NCBI GenBank assembly: GCA_902556405.1
Contig: CACDWF010000001.1
Location: 1-64,000, forward strand
DNA: 64,000 bases
Reading direction: 5' to 3'
Source: an uncultured Alphaproteobacteria bacterium
GTDB taxonomy: Bacteria; Pseudomonadota; Alphaproteobacteria; Rhodobacterales; Rhodobacteraceae
Shown: positions 1-9,667 of the stretch, in pieces
Layout: the number at the start of each line of letters is the position of its first letter
Numbering within the stretch: the stretch's first letter is position 1
The notes under the pieces: model-generated
Database searches by the model: none
The model's input: only the letters and a program-made list of their open reading frames with translations
What the model was told of the DNA's origin: nothing
Program-made: the position numbers and the translations under genes

Positions 1-1599
1 AACATAACGGAAGCTGACCTTCTAAAATTCGACTCAAAGGGGCAAGTCACCTTGTTGCACATAACTGACATGCACGCACAATTGAAGCCAATATATTTCC
101 GACCACCATCAGAAAACTACGGAGTAGGAGACTTTGAAGGTATTCCACCTCATTTGGTAGGCAGCGATTTTTTGCGACATTTTGCAATAGAAAAAAATAC
201 GCCTTTGGCTTATGCGCATACCATGGTGGATTATGTAAGCCTTGCCAGAGAGTATGGGAAATTGGGGGGATTGGATCGAACCGCTTACCTAATTAAATCT
301 ATTCGTGAAGAAAGAGGAAAGGATAAGGTTCTGCTATTGGACGGTGGCGATACATGGCAAGGATCATACACATCTCTTAAAACACAGGGTATGGATATGG
401 TCTCTGCGATGAACCTACTTTCACCAGATGCTATGGTAGGGCACTGGGAATTTACGCTTGGTAAGGAGAGGCTAGAAGAACTCACTGAACAACTTGACTG
501 CCCATTTATAGGTGGAAACGTCTTTGATACAGAATGGGAAGAACAAGTTTTTGATAGTACGTTATTTTTTGAAAAAGGGGGAGTAAAGGTAGCAGTTATT
601 GGCCAGCATTTCCCGTATACGGCTATTGCAAACCCGAGCTACTTGGTTAAAGGGTGGTCGTTTGGAATACGCACTGAGTTGCTACAGGAGAATGTAAATA
701 AAGCGAGAGAAAATGGTGCAGAGGTAGTGGTTTTGCTATCGCATAATGGGTTCGATGTAGATCAAAAACTTGCCAGAATTATTAGTGGTATAGATGTCAT
801 TTTGACAGGCCATACTCATGATGCCATACCCCATGCAATTAGATTAAACAATACTCTCTTATTATCTTCGGGGTCTCATGGGAAGTACTTGGGGCGAATA
901 GATTTAAAGGTTAATAACGGAAAAGTTGTTGATAGCACATCATCATTAATTCCAGTTTTTTCTGAAATATTAAAGTCAGACCAAGAGATGATGGAGAAGA
1001 TAAATGAGGTAAGAGCTCCTTTCGAAATGGATTCTCAGAAAGTCGTTGGCCGAACTGGAGCACTATTGTACAGGAGGGGTAATTTTAATGGAACGTGGGA
1101 TGATGTGATTTGTGACTCAATAATTGAACAAAGAGATAGTGAAATTTCATTCAGTCCAGGTTTTCGATGGGGAACGACCCTTTTACCTGACCAAAAAATA
1201 ACTATTGAGGATATTTACAGTCAAACCGCCATAAACTATCCGGAAGTCTACAGAATTAAAATGACTGGAAAAGCAATCAAAGAATTACTTGAAGATGTTT
1301 GCGATAATATTTTTAATCCTGATCCGTTTTTTCAGCAAGGTGGAGATATGGTCAGAGTCGGTGGCATGACATATGAGTGCTACCCAAAAGAAAAGATGGG
1401 GCATCGCATAAAAAATTTAAAATTAATACGAAATGGTAAACTTATTGAGAAAACCAAAGAGTATGTAGTGTCTGGCTGGGGATCCGTAAATGAAAACGTA
1501 GAAGGTCCTCCTATATATGATGTACTAGAAAACTACATCATTGATAAACAGGAAATAAAACCAGAAAAGCCCTCACCAGTAAGGGTCATTGGAATGTAG
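1..1599 (+). CDS. soxB: Thiosulfohydrolase SoxB, 5' end outside the window
   Basis: SoxB is the periplasmic di-manganese enzyme of the Sox complex that hydrolyses sulfate from the thiosulfate-derived sulfane on SoxYZ. The frame is open from base 1 through the first ATG/TTG codons (reading N-I-T-E-A-D-L-L-K-F before them), so the gene is cut by the window edge and the signal peptide is missing. Visible metallophosphatase motifs are H-I-T-D-M-H-A near the start, then GGDTWQGS, GHWEFTLG, LSHNG and TGHTHD. The C-terminal 5'-nucleotidase-like domain follows (GGDMVRVGGM). Other sox genes presumably lie to the left. It converges on the soxF-like gene. Confidence 0.95.
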   Translation, partial: NITEADLLKFDSKGQVTLLHITDMHAQLKPIYFRPPSENYGVGDFEGIPPHLVGSDFLRHFAIEKNTPLAYAHTMVDYVSLAREYGKLGGLDRTAYLIKSIREERGKDKVLLLDGGDTWQGSYTSLKTQGMDMVSAMNLLSPDAMVGHWEFTLGKERLEELTEQLDCPFIGGNVFDTEWEEQVFDSTLFFEKGGVKVAVIGQHFPYTAIANPSYLVKGWSFGIRTELLQENVNKARENGAEVVVLLSHNGFDVDQKLARIISGIDVILTGHTHDAIPHAIRLNNTLLLSSGSHGKYLGRIDLKVNNGKVVDSTSSLIPVFSEILKSDQEMMEKINEVRAPFEMDSQKVVGRTGALLYRRGNFNGTWDDVICDSIIEQRDSEISFSPGFRWGTTLLPDQKITIEDIYSQTAINYPEVYRIKMTGKAIKELLEDVCDNIFNPDPFFQQGGDMVRVGGMTYECYPKEKMGHRIKNLKLIRNGKLIEKTKEYVVSGWGSVNENVEGPPIYDVLENYIIDKQEIKPEKPSPVRVIGM

Positions 1600-1600
1600 A

Positions 1601-1630
1601 TAGGAAGGCAGTTGAAAGACTGCCTTCCTA
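1601..1630. terminator. Perfect 12-bp hairpin between convergent genes
   Basis: Arms 1601-1612 and 1619-1630 are perfectly complementary (TAGGAAGGCAGT and its complement) around a 6-nt loop. It starts 2 bp after the soxB stop and ends 9 bp before the soxF stop. The position suggests a bidirectional terminator. There is no strong T-run on either side, so intrinsic termination is inferred, and mRNA 3'-end protection is the alternative. Confidence 0.65.
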
Positions 1631-1638
1631 GACAAAAA

Positions 1639-2907
1639 CTATGAGAACATATCGGTAGTTATACCGTTGTACCACCCTATAGACTCTTCGTAGGTCTTCT
1701 TACGCTTAGCATTGCCCTCGTCTGTTTTAGAGACGAACTTATCTACTACTTCAATCTTTTCTTCTCCAGCTCTATAATTCGCTCCAACCTTTATGCCGTC
1801 ATCAGTTGCTACCAAGGACCAACATGTATTTGAGAATTTTGCAGGAAATACTCTGCTATCAGTTAGTTCGCCTCTTATATGATTTGCTGCAACCTTCGCT
1901 TGGCTATTCGCAGAGAAACCAGATTTTGGCATTGCAGACGCAACTGATGCATCCCCCAGAACGTAAATATTACCATCTGCCTTGGTTTGCATAGATGCTG
2001 GAACTATTGGGCTCCAATCTCCATCTGTTACACCGGCATTCATTGCTATAGCACCGGCCCTCTGGGCTGGCACCACACAAGCTACGTCCGCTTTAAACGT
2101 ATCAAGATCAGTCTCAATTTCCATTGTTTCTGGGTTTACGTTTTTAATGCCACCGTGAGTATCGTTATCAATCCACTCAACCATTCCAGGATAGTACTTT
2201 TCCCAGCCGGCCATAAATAGACCTTGTTTAGAAAACTTATTTTTTGGATCTATAACAACAATTTTGGCAGTTGGATTTTTTTCTTTAAGTATATGAGCAA
2301 CCATAGAAATGCGCTCGTAAGGTCCCGGAGGACATCTGTATGGGTTTGGTGGAGGAACCATAGCAAAGGTCCCACCCTTAGGCATATTTAAGACTTGATC
2401 TCTCAAAACCTTGACCTGAGTTCCAGACTTCCAAGCATGAGGCATTTTTGTTTGTGCTTCGACCGAGTACCCATCAATACTATCATATTTTATATCGATC
2501 CCTGGTGATAATACCAACCTATCATAACTGACAGTGGCCCCGGAGCCTAATCTCACTTTGCGTGCAGATGAGTCTACAGATATAGCCCAATCATGTACTA
2601 CATTAACTCCATGATTGGCGCTTAAATTATCGTATGAATGACCAATTGAATCATAGTCTCGAAAGCCCCCTAAATAAAGGTTCGAGTAAAAACATGTGTA
2701 ATAATGTTTTGATGCTTCAATTAAAGTCACATCGATCGCGCCTTTCGAATCTTTTGCAATGTATCTTGCAGCCGTTGCTCCACCTGCACCACCGCCAACA
2801 ACAACGACCTTAGGTCGAGCTGATCCTGTAGAAATAGCAGGCATAGCTAACAAAGATGTTGAAGCAAGAGTAAAAGATACAAAGGAACGTCTAGATAGAT
2901 TATTCAT
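1639..2907 (-). CDS. soxF: Flavocytochrome c sulfide dehydrogenase flavoprotein (SoxF/FccB-like)
   Basis: A 422-residue FAD oxidoreductase expected to oxidise sulfide (or act as SoxF) in the periplasm and pass electrons to its cytochrome partner. The N-terminus has a twin-arginine-type signal (S-R-R-S-F) followed by a hydrophobic stretch ending near TGSA. A Rossmann FAD motif GGGAGGATAARY lies around residue 38, and a C-terminal region (from about residue 350) looks like the flavocytochrome c flavin-binding domain. The upstream gene at 3018-3338 encodes a small c-type cytochrome on the same strand, the usual FccA/SoxE partner. Whether it acts on sulfide or supports thiosulfate oxidation cannot be told from sequence. 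Confidence 0.88.
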   Translation of the reverse strand: MNNLSRRSFVSFTLASTSLLAMPAISTGSARPKVVVVGGGAGGATAARYIAKDSKGAIDVTLIEASKHYYTCFYSNLYLGGFRDYDSIGHSYDNLSANHGVNVVHDWAISVDSSARKVRLGSGATVSYDRLVLSPGIDIKYDSIDGYSVEAQTKMPHAWKSGTQVKVLRDQVLNMPKGGTFAMVPPPNPYRCPPGPYERISMVAHILKEKNPTAKIVVIDPKNKFSKQGLFMAGWEKYYPGMVEWIDNDTHGGIKNVNPETMEIETDLDTFKADVACVVPAQRAGAIAMNAGVTDGDWSPIVPASMQTKADGNIYVLGDASVASAMPKSGFSANSQAKVAANHIRGELTDSRVFPAKFSNTCWSLVATDDGIKVGANYRAGEEKIEVVDKFVSKTDEGNAKRKKTYEESIGWYNGITTDMFS

Positions 2908-3017
2908 CGTGTCCTCCCTATATTATTTTTTTAAGTGTAACAGGATTATTATTTTTTTGAAAATAAAATTGACCCAGGTGTTCTTTGTTTCTTTATATAT
3001 TTTCGATTAAGCAAAGT

Positions 3018-3338
3018 TTATTTTTCTAAGCTGTTAAAATAAATAGCTAAAGAGGCTATTTGCTCTTTGTCCAGAGCACTAGCAACCAATTGCATTACCT
3101 CGTTCTCCAGCTCCTTATTTTTATATAATATTAACTTCTTTGCTATATAAACGGCGTCGGCTCCATTTATAGCAGGAATTCCTTCATCAGATGAGTTTTG
3201 ATGACACGTTAAACATTGTCCTGATAAATATTCGCCGTAATCAAAGTCAGCGCCATCAAGCAACGGTTCTGCTACTAGTCCCCGAAATATTAGAAAACAA
3301 GAAATGACTATAAAAAATTTAAAAACAATTTTTACCAC
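3018..3338 (-). CDS. soxE: Small c-type cytochrome, SoxE/FccA-like
   Basis: A 106-residue protein with an N-terminal hydrophobic signal segment (about residues 5-22) and one heme c site, C-L-T-C-H at about residue 40. A class I cytochrome fold follows with K-E-Q-I-A-S-L-A-I-Y-F near the end. No clear Met ligand motif stands out beyond an M-Q-L-V-A segment. It lies 110 bp upstream of the flavoprotein gene on the same strand and probably is its electron acceptor. It is shorter than di-heme FccA, so the mono-heme SoxE type fits better. The gene name is by context. Confidence 0.75.
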   Translation of the reverse strand: MVKIVFKFFIVISCFLIFRGLVAEPLLDGADFDYGEYLSGQCLTCHQNSSDEGIPAINGADAVYIAKKLILYKNKELENEVMQLVASALDKEQIASLAIYFNSLEK

Positions 3339-3402
3339 ATAATAAGTTTACTTTGCGAAAAGCAAAATTGTAAATGACTTTTATCTCCAGAAACGAAATT
3401 TA

Positions 3403-3412
3403 CACACGTGTG
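3403..3412. promoter_or_regulatory. Perfect palindrome CACACGTGTG in a divergent promoter region
   Basis: A 10-bp perfect palindrome lies in the 205-bp gap between the divergently read cytochrome gene (start 3338) and the thiolase gene (start 3544). The site is placed where an operator could control either gene. No regulator gene is in the window, so the binding protein is unknown and chance occurrence is possible. Confidence 0.3.
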
Positions 3413-3543
3413 GATTTAGATGATCCTCATATGCTTAAGGGCCAAATATTAGATAGATTATTTTCTCTGTTTATAATCAGAAAGTTGACCTCTTTAAGTG
3501 TAAATTATAAACTGATTGATATTTAGAAAAGACGGAGCCCAAA

Positions 3544-4743
3544 ATGACAAAAAAATCAAGTGGAAATAAAGTAATAGTAGCGGGAGTTGGAATGATTCCT
3601 TTTGCTAAGCCTGGAGCTTCAGAGACCTATGATATTATGGGTGCAAAAGCAGCTAACTTAGCACTCCGAGACAGTGGTGTGTACTATAAAAATATCCAAA
3701 GTGCCTTTGTTGGATATGTATTTGGAGATTCCACATCAGGTCAGCGGGCTTTGTATCATGTTGGCATGACAGGTATTCCAATTATAAATGTAAACAATAA
3801 CTGTTCCACAGGTTCCACAGCACTCTATTTGGCAAGGCAAGCGATAGAAAGTGGTTCTAGTGATTGTGTTCTGGCTCTGGGCTTTGAGCAAATGCGACCT
3901 GGAGCGCTAGGTGACATCTACACTGACAGGCCAAGTCCTTTTGGTGAATTTAATGAAACCTGCGAACAGTTAGTAGGGAACGCGGAAATTCCATTAGCGT
4001 TACGTTACTTTGGAGGTGCTGGAAAATCACATATGGATAAATACGGGACCACCATGAAAGATTTTGCAAAAATTAGAGCTAAAGCAAGCAGACATGCCGC
4101 TAAAAATCCGTTAGCCCTATTCAAAAAAGAGGTCAGCGAGGAAGAAGTAATGGGGTCTCCAATTATGTGGCCAGGTGTTATGACCAGATTAATGGCTTGC
4201 CCACCAACCTGTGGTGGGGCTGCTGCTGTACTAGTTTCTGAAAAGTTTGCGAATAAACACAATATCGATTCCAGTGTGAAGATTTTAGCGCAGGCGATGA
4301 CAACTGATTACGAGTCTACTTTTTCAGAGAAGGATATGATGCAATTAGTAGGTTACGACATGACTAAGGAGGCAGCAAAAAATGTATATCAACAAACTGG
4401 AGTTGATGTTAAAGATGTGGACGTAGTGGAACTACACGATTGTTTCGCCCACAATGAGCTTATAACTTATGAAGCTCTTGGCTTGTGTGAAGAAGGCGAA
4501 GCGCAAAAGTTTGTTCAAGATGGAGATAATACTTTCGGAGGCAAATATGTCACCAATCCTTCCGGAGGATTGCTTTCAAAGGGACATCCATTGGGGGCAA
4601 CTGGACTAGCACAGTGTTTTGAGTTGACCCAGCAACTTCGCGGAAACGCAGGCGAAAAGCAAGTAGATGGCGCTAAAATAGCTCTACAGCATAATCTCGG
4701 CTTGGGTGGAGCGTGTGTAACTACGCTTTATCAAAGCACATAA
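3544..4743 (+). CDS. Thiolase-superfamily protein (SCP-x / lipid-transfer type)
   Basis: A 399-residue thiolase-fold protein of the sterol-carrier-protein-x type, expected to carry out acyl-CoA thiolysis or condensation. The nucleophilic Cys sits in N-N-N-C-S-T-G-S-T about residue 86, the second active-site region is E-L-H-D-C-F-A-H-N-E (about residue 298), and the third is G-G-L-L-S-K-G-H-P-L-G-A-T-G (about residue 344), which carries the His of the family. The start ATG has a purine-rich stretch 7 bp upstream. It stands alone between a divergent cytochrome gene and the convergent htpG, 5 bp away, so context does not reveal the substrate. Confidence 0.85.
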   Translation: MTKKSSGNKVIVAGVGMIPFAKPGASETYDIMGAKAANLALRDSGVYYKNIQSAFVGYVFGDSTSGQRALYHVGMTGIPIINVNNNCSTGSTALYLARQAIESGSSDCVLALGFEQMRPGALGDIYTDRPSPFGEFNETCEQLVGNAEIPLALRYFGGAGKSHMDKYGTTMKDFAKIRAKASRHAAKNPLALFKKEVSEEEVMGSPIMWPGVMTRLMACPPTCGGAAAVLVSEKFANKHNIDSSVKILAQAMTTDYESTFSEKDMMQLVGYDMTKEAAKNVYQQTGVDVKDVDVVELHDCFAHNELITYEALGLCEEGEAQKFVQDGDNTFGGKYVTNPSGGLLSKGHPLGATGLAQCFELTQQLRGNAGEKQVDGAKIALQHNLGLGGACVTTLYQST

Positions 4744-4748
4744 TTTGA

Positions 4749-6605
4749 TCAGCTTAGAGCTATACCCAAGAATTTTGACATTCTTTGGTTAAATTTGGCT
4801 ATGTCGTTAGGGAGCTCTCCTTCCACCATCTTTGCCTGATCAAACAATAGAAAAGAGGCATCATTCAAAGCATCTTTGTCTGTATCCTTAATCTTATTTA
4901 GTTTCTTAATAATATTATGGTCAGGATTTATCTCTAATATTCTGGGCATACCCTTAAAATCTTTATTTTGAATTTTCATTATTCTTTCCATTTGAACATC
5001 CATCCCAGTATCAGGTGCTACTAGACAGCATGCGCTGTCAACCAGTTTTGTAGATACTTTAACATCCTGTACGCTTTCCCCAAGTATCTCTTTTATTTTC
5101 TCGACAAGGCCCTTTATACCTGCCGGCGGCTTCTTCTCTTTTTCTTTTTTATCGTCTGAAAAAGCTGTTAGGTCTATATCGCCTTTGGTAATAGAAACAA
5201 ACTTTCGGTCTTGAAATTCGCCTGCCATAGATAACCAAAATGTATCGATCGGGTCCGTTAGAAATAAAACGTCTAGCTTCTTTTTCTTGAATACTTCAAG
5301 ATGTGGGCTGCCTTCTGCCATCTCTTTATTCTCTGCTGCCAAATAGTATATATCCTTCTGTTCTGCGTTCATTTTTTCGATATAGTCAGATAAAAACACC
5401 AGTTTGTCCTCATTCATGGACTGGAACTTTGATAATTCGAGAAGTTCTGTCTTTAAATCAAAATCCTCATAAATTCCTTCTTTGAGAACGATGCCAAATT
5501 CATTCCAAAAAGATGAATATTTTTCTTGGTCTTTATCTTTCATCTTTTTCAGTTCGTTAATGACCCTCTTCTTTAATGCCTTAGAGATTTTGTTTAAGGT
5601 CACATTATGCTGTAGCATTTCTCTACTAACATTTAGGTCGACGTCTGAGGTGTCAACTATACCTTTAACGAACCTAAGCCATCTTGGTAAAATGCTTTCA
5701 GAGTCGTCGGTTATCAGTACTCGGTTTGAATAAAGTTTTATTTTAGATTTTACATCCATTTGAAACAAATCAAATGGTCTTGAATCCGGGATAAAAAGAA
5801 GATTTATATAGCTTAATGTTCCTTCAACCTTGTTATGTAAGGTGAGTAAAGGTTTATTAAATCCAGCACCTATTTGTTTGTAAAACTCTTCATATTGTTC
5901 GGCTGAAATATCTTTTTTCTCTCTTGTCCAAATAGCGGAAGCTTTATTAAGCAATTCAGGTTCATTCTTTCCATCAATAAAATTTACAGAATACATTAAA
6001 TGATCTGAGTACTTTCGGGTTATAAAACCTATCCTTTCTTTATCAAGATATTCCTTTTCGCTCTTTTTTATGTGAAGGGTGATTTCTGTTCCTACCTCCT
6101 CTTTATTAGCTTCAGAAATTTCGTATCCTGAAATACCATCAGATTCCCATTTGTTTGCTTTTGTTTGCCCAACACCTTTGCTTACAACTTCAACTTTGTC
6201 AGCAACCATAAAAGCAGAATAAAAACCCACACCAAACTGGCCTATAAGATTAACATCTTTTTTTTTCTTGTCTTTTCCTGCGTTTTTTTCAAGCTCTGCC
6301 AAGAATTCTGTAGTTCCGGATTTAGCAATGGTGCCTAAAGAATTTTCTAATTCTTCTTTGCTCATACCGACGCCGTTGTCTTTTATTATCAGAGTGCTAT
6401 CCTTTTTACTTGCTTGGATCTCAATTTTAAGATCGTCTGTCCCAACGTTATCATTTTTGTCGGTCAAAGAAAGAAAACGGCGCTTATCAAGCGCATCACT
6501 GCTATTAGAAATCAATTCTCTAAGAAAGATCTCTTTTTCCGAGTAGAGCGAGTTAATTACAATGTTGAGAACGCGACCAGTATCTGCTTCAAAAGCCTTT
6601 TTCAT
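4749..6605 (-). CDS. htpG: Chaperone HtpG (bacterial Hsp90)
   Basis: A 618-residue ATP-dependent cytosolic chaperone that folds and remodels client proteins. The N-terminal GHKL ATPase domain shows F-L-R-E-L-I-S-N-S-S-D-A, D-N-G-V-G-M-S, G-T-I-A-K-S-G-T and G-Q-F-G-V-G-F-Y-S. Middle and C-terminal domains complete a typical length for the family. The start has a ribosome site GAAGGAAA 7-10 bp upstream. The 173-bp region before it is shared with the divergent DAHP synthase gene. A heat-shock promoter would be expected, but I could not recognise a clear RpoH site. Confidence 0.97.
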   Translation of the reverse strand: MKKAFEADTGRVLNIVINSLYSEKEIFLRELISNSSDALDKRRFLSLTDKNDNVGTDDLKIEIQASKKDSTLIIKDNGVGMSKEELENSLGTIAKSGTTEFLAELEKNAGKDKKKKDVNLIGQFGVGFYSAFMVADKVEVVSKGVGQTKANKWESDGISGYEISEANKEEVGTEITLHIKKSEKEYLDKERIGFITRKYSDHLMYSVNFIDGKNEPELLNKASAIWTREKKDISAEQYEEFYKQIGAGFNKPLLTLHNKVEGTLSYINLLFIPDSRPFDLFQMDVKSKIKLYSNRVLITDDSESILPRWLRFVKGIVDTSDVDLNVSREMLQHNVTLNKISKALKKRVINELKKMKDKDQEKYSSFWNEFGIVLKEGIYEDFDLKTELLELSKFQSMNEDKLVFLSDYIEKMNAEQKDIYYLAAENKEMAEGSPHLEVFKKKKLDVLFLTDPIDTFWLSMAGEFQDRKFVSITKGDIDLTAFSDDKKEKEKKPPAGIKGLVEKIKEILGESVQDVKVSTKLVDSACCLVAPDTGMDVQMERIMKIQNKDFKGMPRILEINPDHNIIKKLNKIKDTDKDALNDASFLLFDQAKMVEGELPNDIAKFNQRMSKFLGIALS

Positions 6606-6778
6606 TGAGAAATTTCCTTCATTATTGAATTAGTTGCTCTTATTTATGTATTGAATATTCAGTAGTCAATAAGAACAAACAATTTTTTTCGCTTTTTTTA
6701 GTATTGTTCAGGTTGTTTTTTAGGCCCAATAAGTGTAAGACCTACCTTGGCAATAATTTAAGTCACTAAGGAACGTAA

Positions 6779-8116
6779 ATGGACTGGGATAAAAAAGGTT
6801 GGCGTGGGAAACCAAGAGTTCAGATGCCTACCTATGGTAATCTAGATGAGTTAGCATCTGTCGAGAGTAGCCTAGAAGCATTACCACCGTTAGTTTTCGC
6901 TGGAGAAGTGAGAAATTTAAGGGAACAGCTTGCTAAAGTAGGCATGGGCGAAGCTTTTTTACTTCAGGGAGGAGATTGCGCTGAAAGCTTTTCAGAATTT
7001 TCAGCAAACTTAATCAGAGATACGTTCAAAGTAATGCTACAAATGGCCGTTGTGCTTACTTTTGGCTCAAAAAAGCCAGTGGTAAAAATTGGTCGTATGG
7101 CTGGACAGTTTGCAAAGCCTAGGTCTGCAGATTATGAAACTGTCAATGATCAAAAACTACCATCATACAGAGGAGATATTATCAATGACATTGCGTCAGA
7201 CTTGAAAAGTAGAGAACCTGATCCAAAGAGAATGCTTCAAGCCTACACGCAATCAGCGGCCTCTGTAAATCTATTGAGAGCATTTTCTCAAGGAGGCTTC
7301 GCTGATATACGTCAAGTTCATTCCTGGACTCTAGAGAATACTAGGACAGGAAGCAGGTACACGCAGTTTTCAGAACTTGCTGAGAGAATTTCTGAAGCTC
7401 TTGACTTCATGGAAGCAGCTGGTATTTCACCCAATAATACCCAGACGCTGAGAAAAGTTGATTTCTATACAAGCCATGAAGCATTGCTTTTGGAGTATGA
7501 AGAGGCACTTTGCAGAATTGACAGCCTTACAGGCAACCCAATCGCGGGCTCAGGTCACATGCTTTGGATTGGAGACAGAACCAGAGATCCAGATGGAGCT
7601 CATGTTGATTTTTGTAGTGGTGTTGAAAATCCAATAGGACTCAAGTGCGGGCCAAGCCTATCTAAAGACGATTTGGTAAGATTAGTAAAAAAGCTTAATC
7701 CAAAAAATGAAATGGGTAGACTAACGCTAATTACTAGATTTGGTCACGACAAAGTTTTGGATTATTTGCCGAAACTAATTAAAATCGTGCAATCAGAGGG
7801 GTTAAATGTTGTTTGGTGCTGCGACCCAATGCATGGAAACACAGTTAAGTCAAGCAGTGGGTTCAAAACTAGACCATTTGATCATGTATTAGCTGAGGTA
7901 CAAAATTCGTTTACAGCCCATCGATCAGAAGGGACATACCTCGGTGGTGTTCATTTTGAAATGACAGGAAAAGATGTGACCGAGTGTACGGGCGGTCTTC
8001 AATTAATTGATGATGAAGACCTTTCTTTGCGATATCACACTGCCTGTGATCCCAGATTGAATGCTTCTCAATCTCTTGAGCTAGCATTTTTAGTGGCAGA
8101 ACAACTAGAAAAATAA
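6779..8116 (+). CDS. Class II 3-deoxy-7-phosphoheptulonate (DAHP) synthase
   Basis: This enzyme condenses phosphoenolpyruvate and erythrose-4-phosphate, the first step of aromatic amino-acid synthesis, in the cytosol. The 445-residue length and motifs are those of the plant/mycobacterial class II enzymes: [39 protein letters not shown] and [10 protein letters not shown]. The metal-binding Cys, His, Glu and Asp positions of the family appear present. It heads a run of five same-strand genes (serB, gmk, carbonic-anhydrase homologue, plsC) with gaps of at most 24 bp. The start follows AAGGAAC. Confidence 0.96.
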   Translation: MDWDKKGWRGKPRVQMPTYGNLDELASVESSLEALPPLVFAGEVRNLREQLAKVGMGEAFLLQGGDCAESFSEFSANLIRDTFKVMLQMAVVLTFGSKKPVVKIGRMAGQFAKPRSADYETVNDQKLPSYRGDIINDIASDLKSREPDPKRMLQAYTQSAASVNLLRAFSQGGFADIRQVHSWTLENTRTGSRYTQFSELAERISEALDFMEAAGISPNNTQTLRKVDFYTSHEALLLEYEEALCRIDSLTGNPIAGSGHMLWIGDRTRDPDGAHVDFCSGVENPIGLKCGPSLSKDDLVRLVKKLNPKNEMGRLTLITRFGHDKVLDYLPKLIKIVQSEGLNVVWCCDPMHGNTVKSSSGFKTRPFDHVLAEVQNSFTAHRSEGTYLGGVHFEMTGKDVTECTGGLQLIDDEDLSLRYHTACDPRLNASQSLELAFLVAEQLEK

Positions 8117-8140
8117 AAAAAGGCGAATACCTACTTTGTA

Positions 8141-9001
8141 ATGCTAAATTTTTGTGTAGTCACCTCACATGAAGAAATCAGTGCCTCTGAAATAACTTTT
8201 CTAAAGGATCATTTAAAAGCTGAAAGAGTAGATGTCCTAGGTTGCTGTGGAGTTCAGTTTCAAGTTCACCCCGAAAATATAAGCGAGGAGCTTAAGTTAG
8301 AAAGAAGTAAAAAAATTGACATAAATTTTATTACTGAGAGTGAACGAAGTGTTCATCTATTAGCTTCCGATATGGATGGCACTATTTTGGAAGAAGAATG
8401 CATTGATGAGATTGCTGATCTTGTAGGAAAAGGGTCGGAAGTTAGGAGCATAACGGCACAAGCGATGAAAAAGGGTTTGAATTTTGAAGAAGCTTTGCAG
8501 AGACGATTAGCCTTGCTAAGAGGTACGGAGTTAAAAGTTTTGGAGCATTGTTTGTCCAAAAAAATAAATGTCAGGCCTGGTGCTGTAACTCTTTTTAGAA
8601 CTTTTAAAAAACATTTTGGAAAAACCGCCATACTTTCGGGAGGATTTACATATTTTTCTGATCATATTCAGAAAGAATTGGAAGCAGACTTTTCAGTTGC
8701 AAATGTTTTGGAATATAAAGAGGGTCGCTTAACTGGAAAAGCTACAGGAACAATAGTAAACGCAGAGAAAAAACTTGAATTAATGAAACAATTAATTGCT
8801 CGGCAAGGGAAAGACAGCTCTAAAGTTGTGGCGGTAGGTGATGGAAACAATGATATAAAAATGATTTCAGAATCTGGAGTGGGTATTTCGTTCAAGGGCA
8901 GTGATAATCTTAATCTTTCTGCAAAACATGTATTAAAGAATTCAGATATATCGGCTATCCTATACTTACTTGGACTGAGAGAAGAGCAGTTTGTTTATTA
9001 A
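8141..9001 (+). CDS. serB: Phosphoserine phosphatase
   Basis: A 286-residue HAD-superfamily enzyme making L-serine from phosphoserine. The catalytic Asp pair lies in D-M-D-G-T (about residue 77). Further HAD motifs are S-G-G-F-T-Y-F (about 167) and G-D-G-N-N-D (about 231) with the metal-binding Asp residues. The first 65 residues form a small ACT-like N-terminal region, as in many SerB proteins. It is the second gene in the DAHP-synthase operon (24-bp gap), linking serine and aromatic synthesis only by position. Confidence 0.95.
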   Translation: MLNFCVVTSHEEISASEITFLKDHLKAERVDVLGCCGVQFQVHPENISEELKLERSKKIDINFITESERSVHLLASDMDGTILEEECIDEIADLVGKGSEVRSITAQAMKKGLNFEEALQRRLALLRGTELKVLEHCLSKKINVRPGAVTLFRTFKKHFGKTAILSGGFTYFSDHIQKELEADFSVANVLEYKEGRLTGKATGTIVNAEKKLELMKQLIARQGKDSSKVVAVGDGNNDIKMISESGVGISFKGSDNLNLSAKHVLKNSDISAILYLLGLREEQFVY

Positions 9002-9025
9002 ATTTAATTTGTGGAGAAATTGAGC

Positions 9026-9667
9026 TTGTCAGAAAAAGGCGTATTAGTGATTTTGTCTTCTCCATCGGGAGCAGGTAAGACAAGCATTGCGCGTGCTTTG
9101 GTTGAAGAAAATAAAAACTTTTTATTTTCCGTTTCGGCTACTACGAGAAAATCTAGGCCAGGGGAAATAAATGGCAGAGAATATCACTTTTTAACCGTTA
9201 GCGAATTCAGACAAAGAATTGATAACGGTAAATTTTTAGAGCATGCCAAAGTTTTTGGAAATTTATATGGGACCCCTTTAGAGCCTGTAATGGAGTCTAT
9301 TAATGATGGTAAAGATTTGATTTTTGATGTTGACTGGCAAGGTGGCAAACAAATTCGTAGTTCATCTCTAAGTAAATTTGTTATTTCCATATTTATTTTA
9401 CCTCCCTCAATCAAAGCGCTACAGGAGAGACTGATGAAGCGAGCTCAGGATTCATCAGATACGGTTAAAGATAGAATGAGAAAATCTATCGGTGAAATAA
9501 TGCACTGGAAAGAATATGATTATGTGATAGTTAACAGTAATTTTGAGCAAACTCTTCATGAGGTAAAGTCGATAATAACATCTGAAAAATTGCGACGCGT
9601 TAGAAATAGCCAATTGAAGGAGTTTATTGAAACACTTACAAACGAATTTAAGGAATTGAAGTCATGA
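9026..9667 (+). CDS. gmk: Guanylate kinase
   Basis: Phosphorylates GMP to GDP. The P-loop S-S-P-S-G-A-G-K-T-S is near the N-terminus, followed by the GMP-binding region (S-V-S-A-T-T-R-K-S-R-P-G-E, G-R-E-Y-H-F) and a lid segment rich in Arg. I chose a TTG start at 9026 because GGAG lies 9 bp upstream. A GTG at 9011, 5 codons earlier, is also in frame but has no ribosome site. Length is then 213 residues, normal for the family. It overlaps the next gene by ATGA, which implies translational coupling. Confidence 0.95.
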   Translation: MSEKGVLVILSSPSGAGKTSIARALVEENKNFLFSVSATTRKSRPGEINGREYHFLTVSEFRQRIDNGKFLEHAKVFGNLYGTPLEPVMESINDGKDLIFDVDWQGGKQIRSSSLSKFVISIFILPPSIKALQERLMKRAQDSSDTVKDRMRKSIGEIMHWKEYDYVIVNSNFEQTLHEVKSIITSEKLRRVRNSQLKEFIETLTNEFKELKS

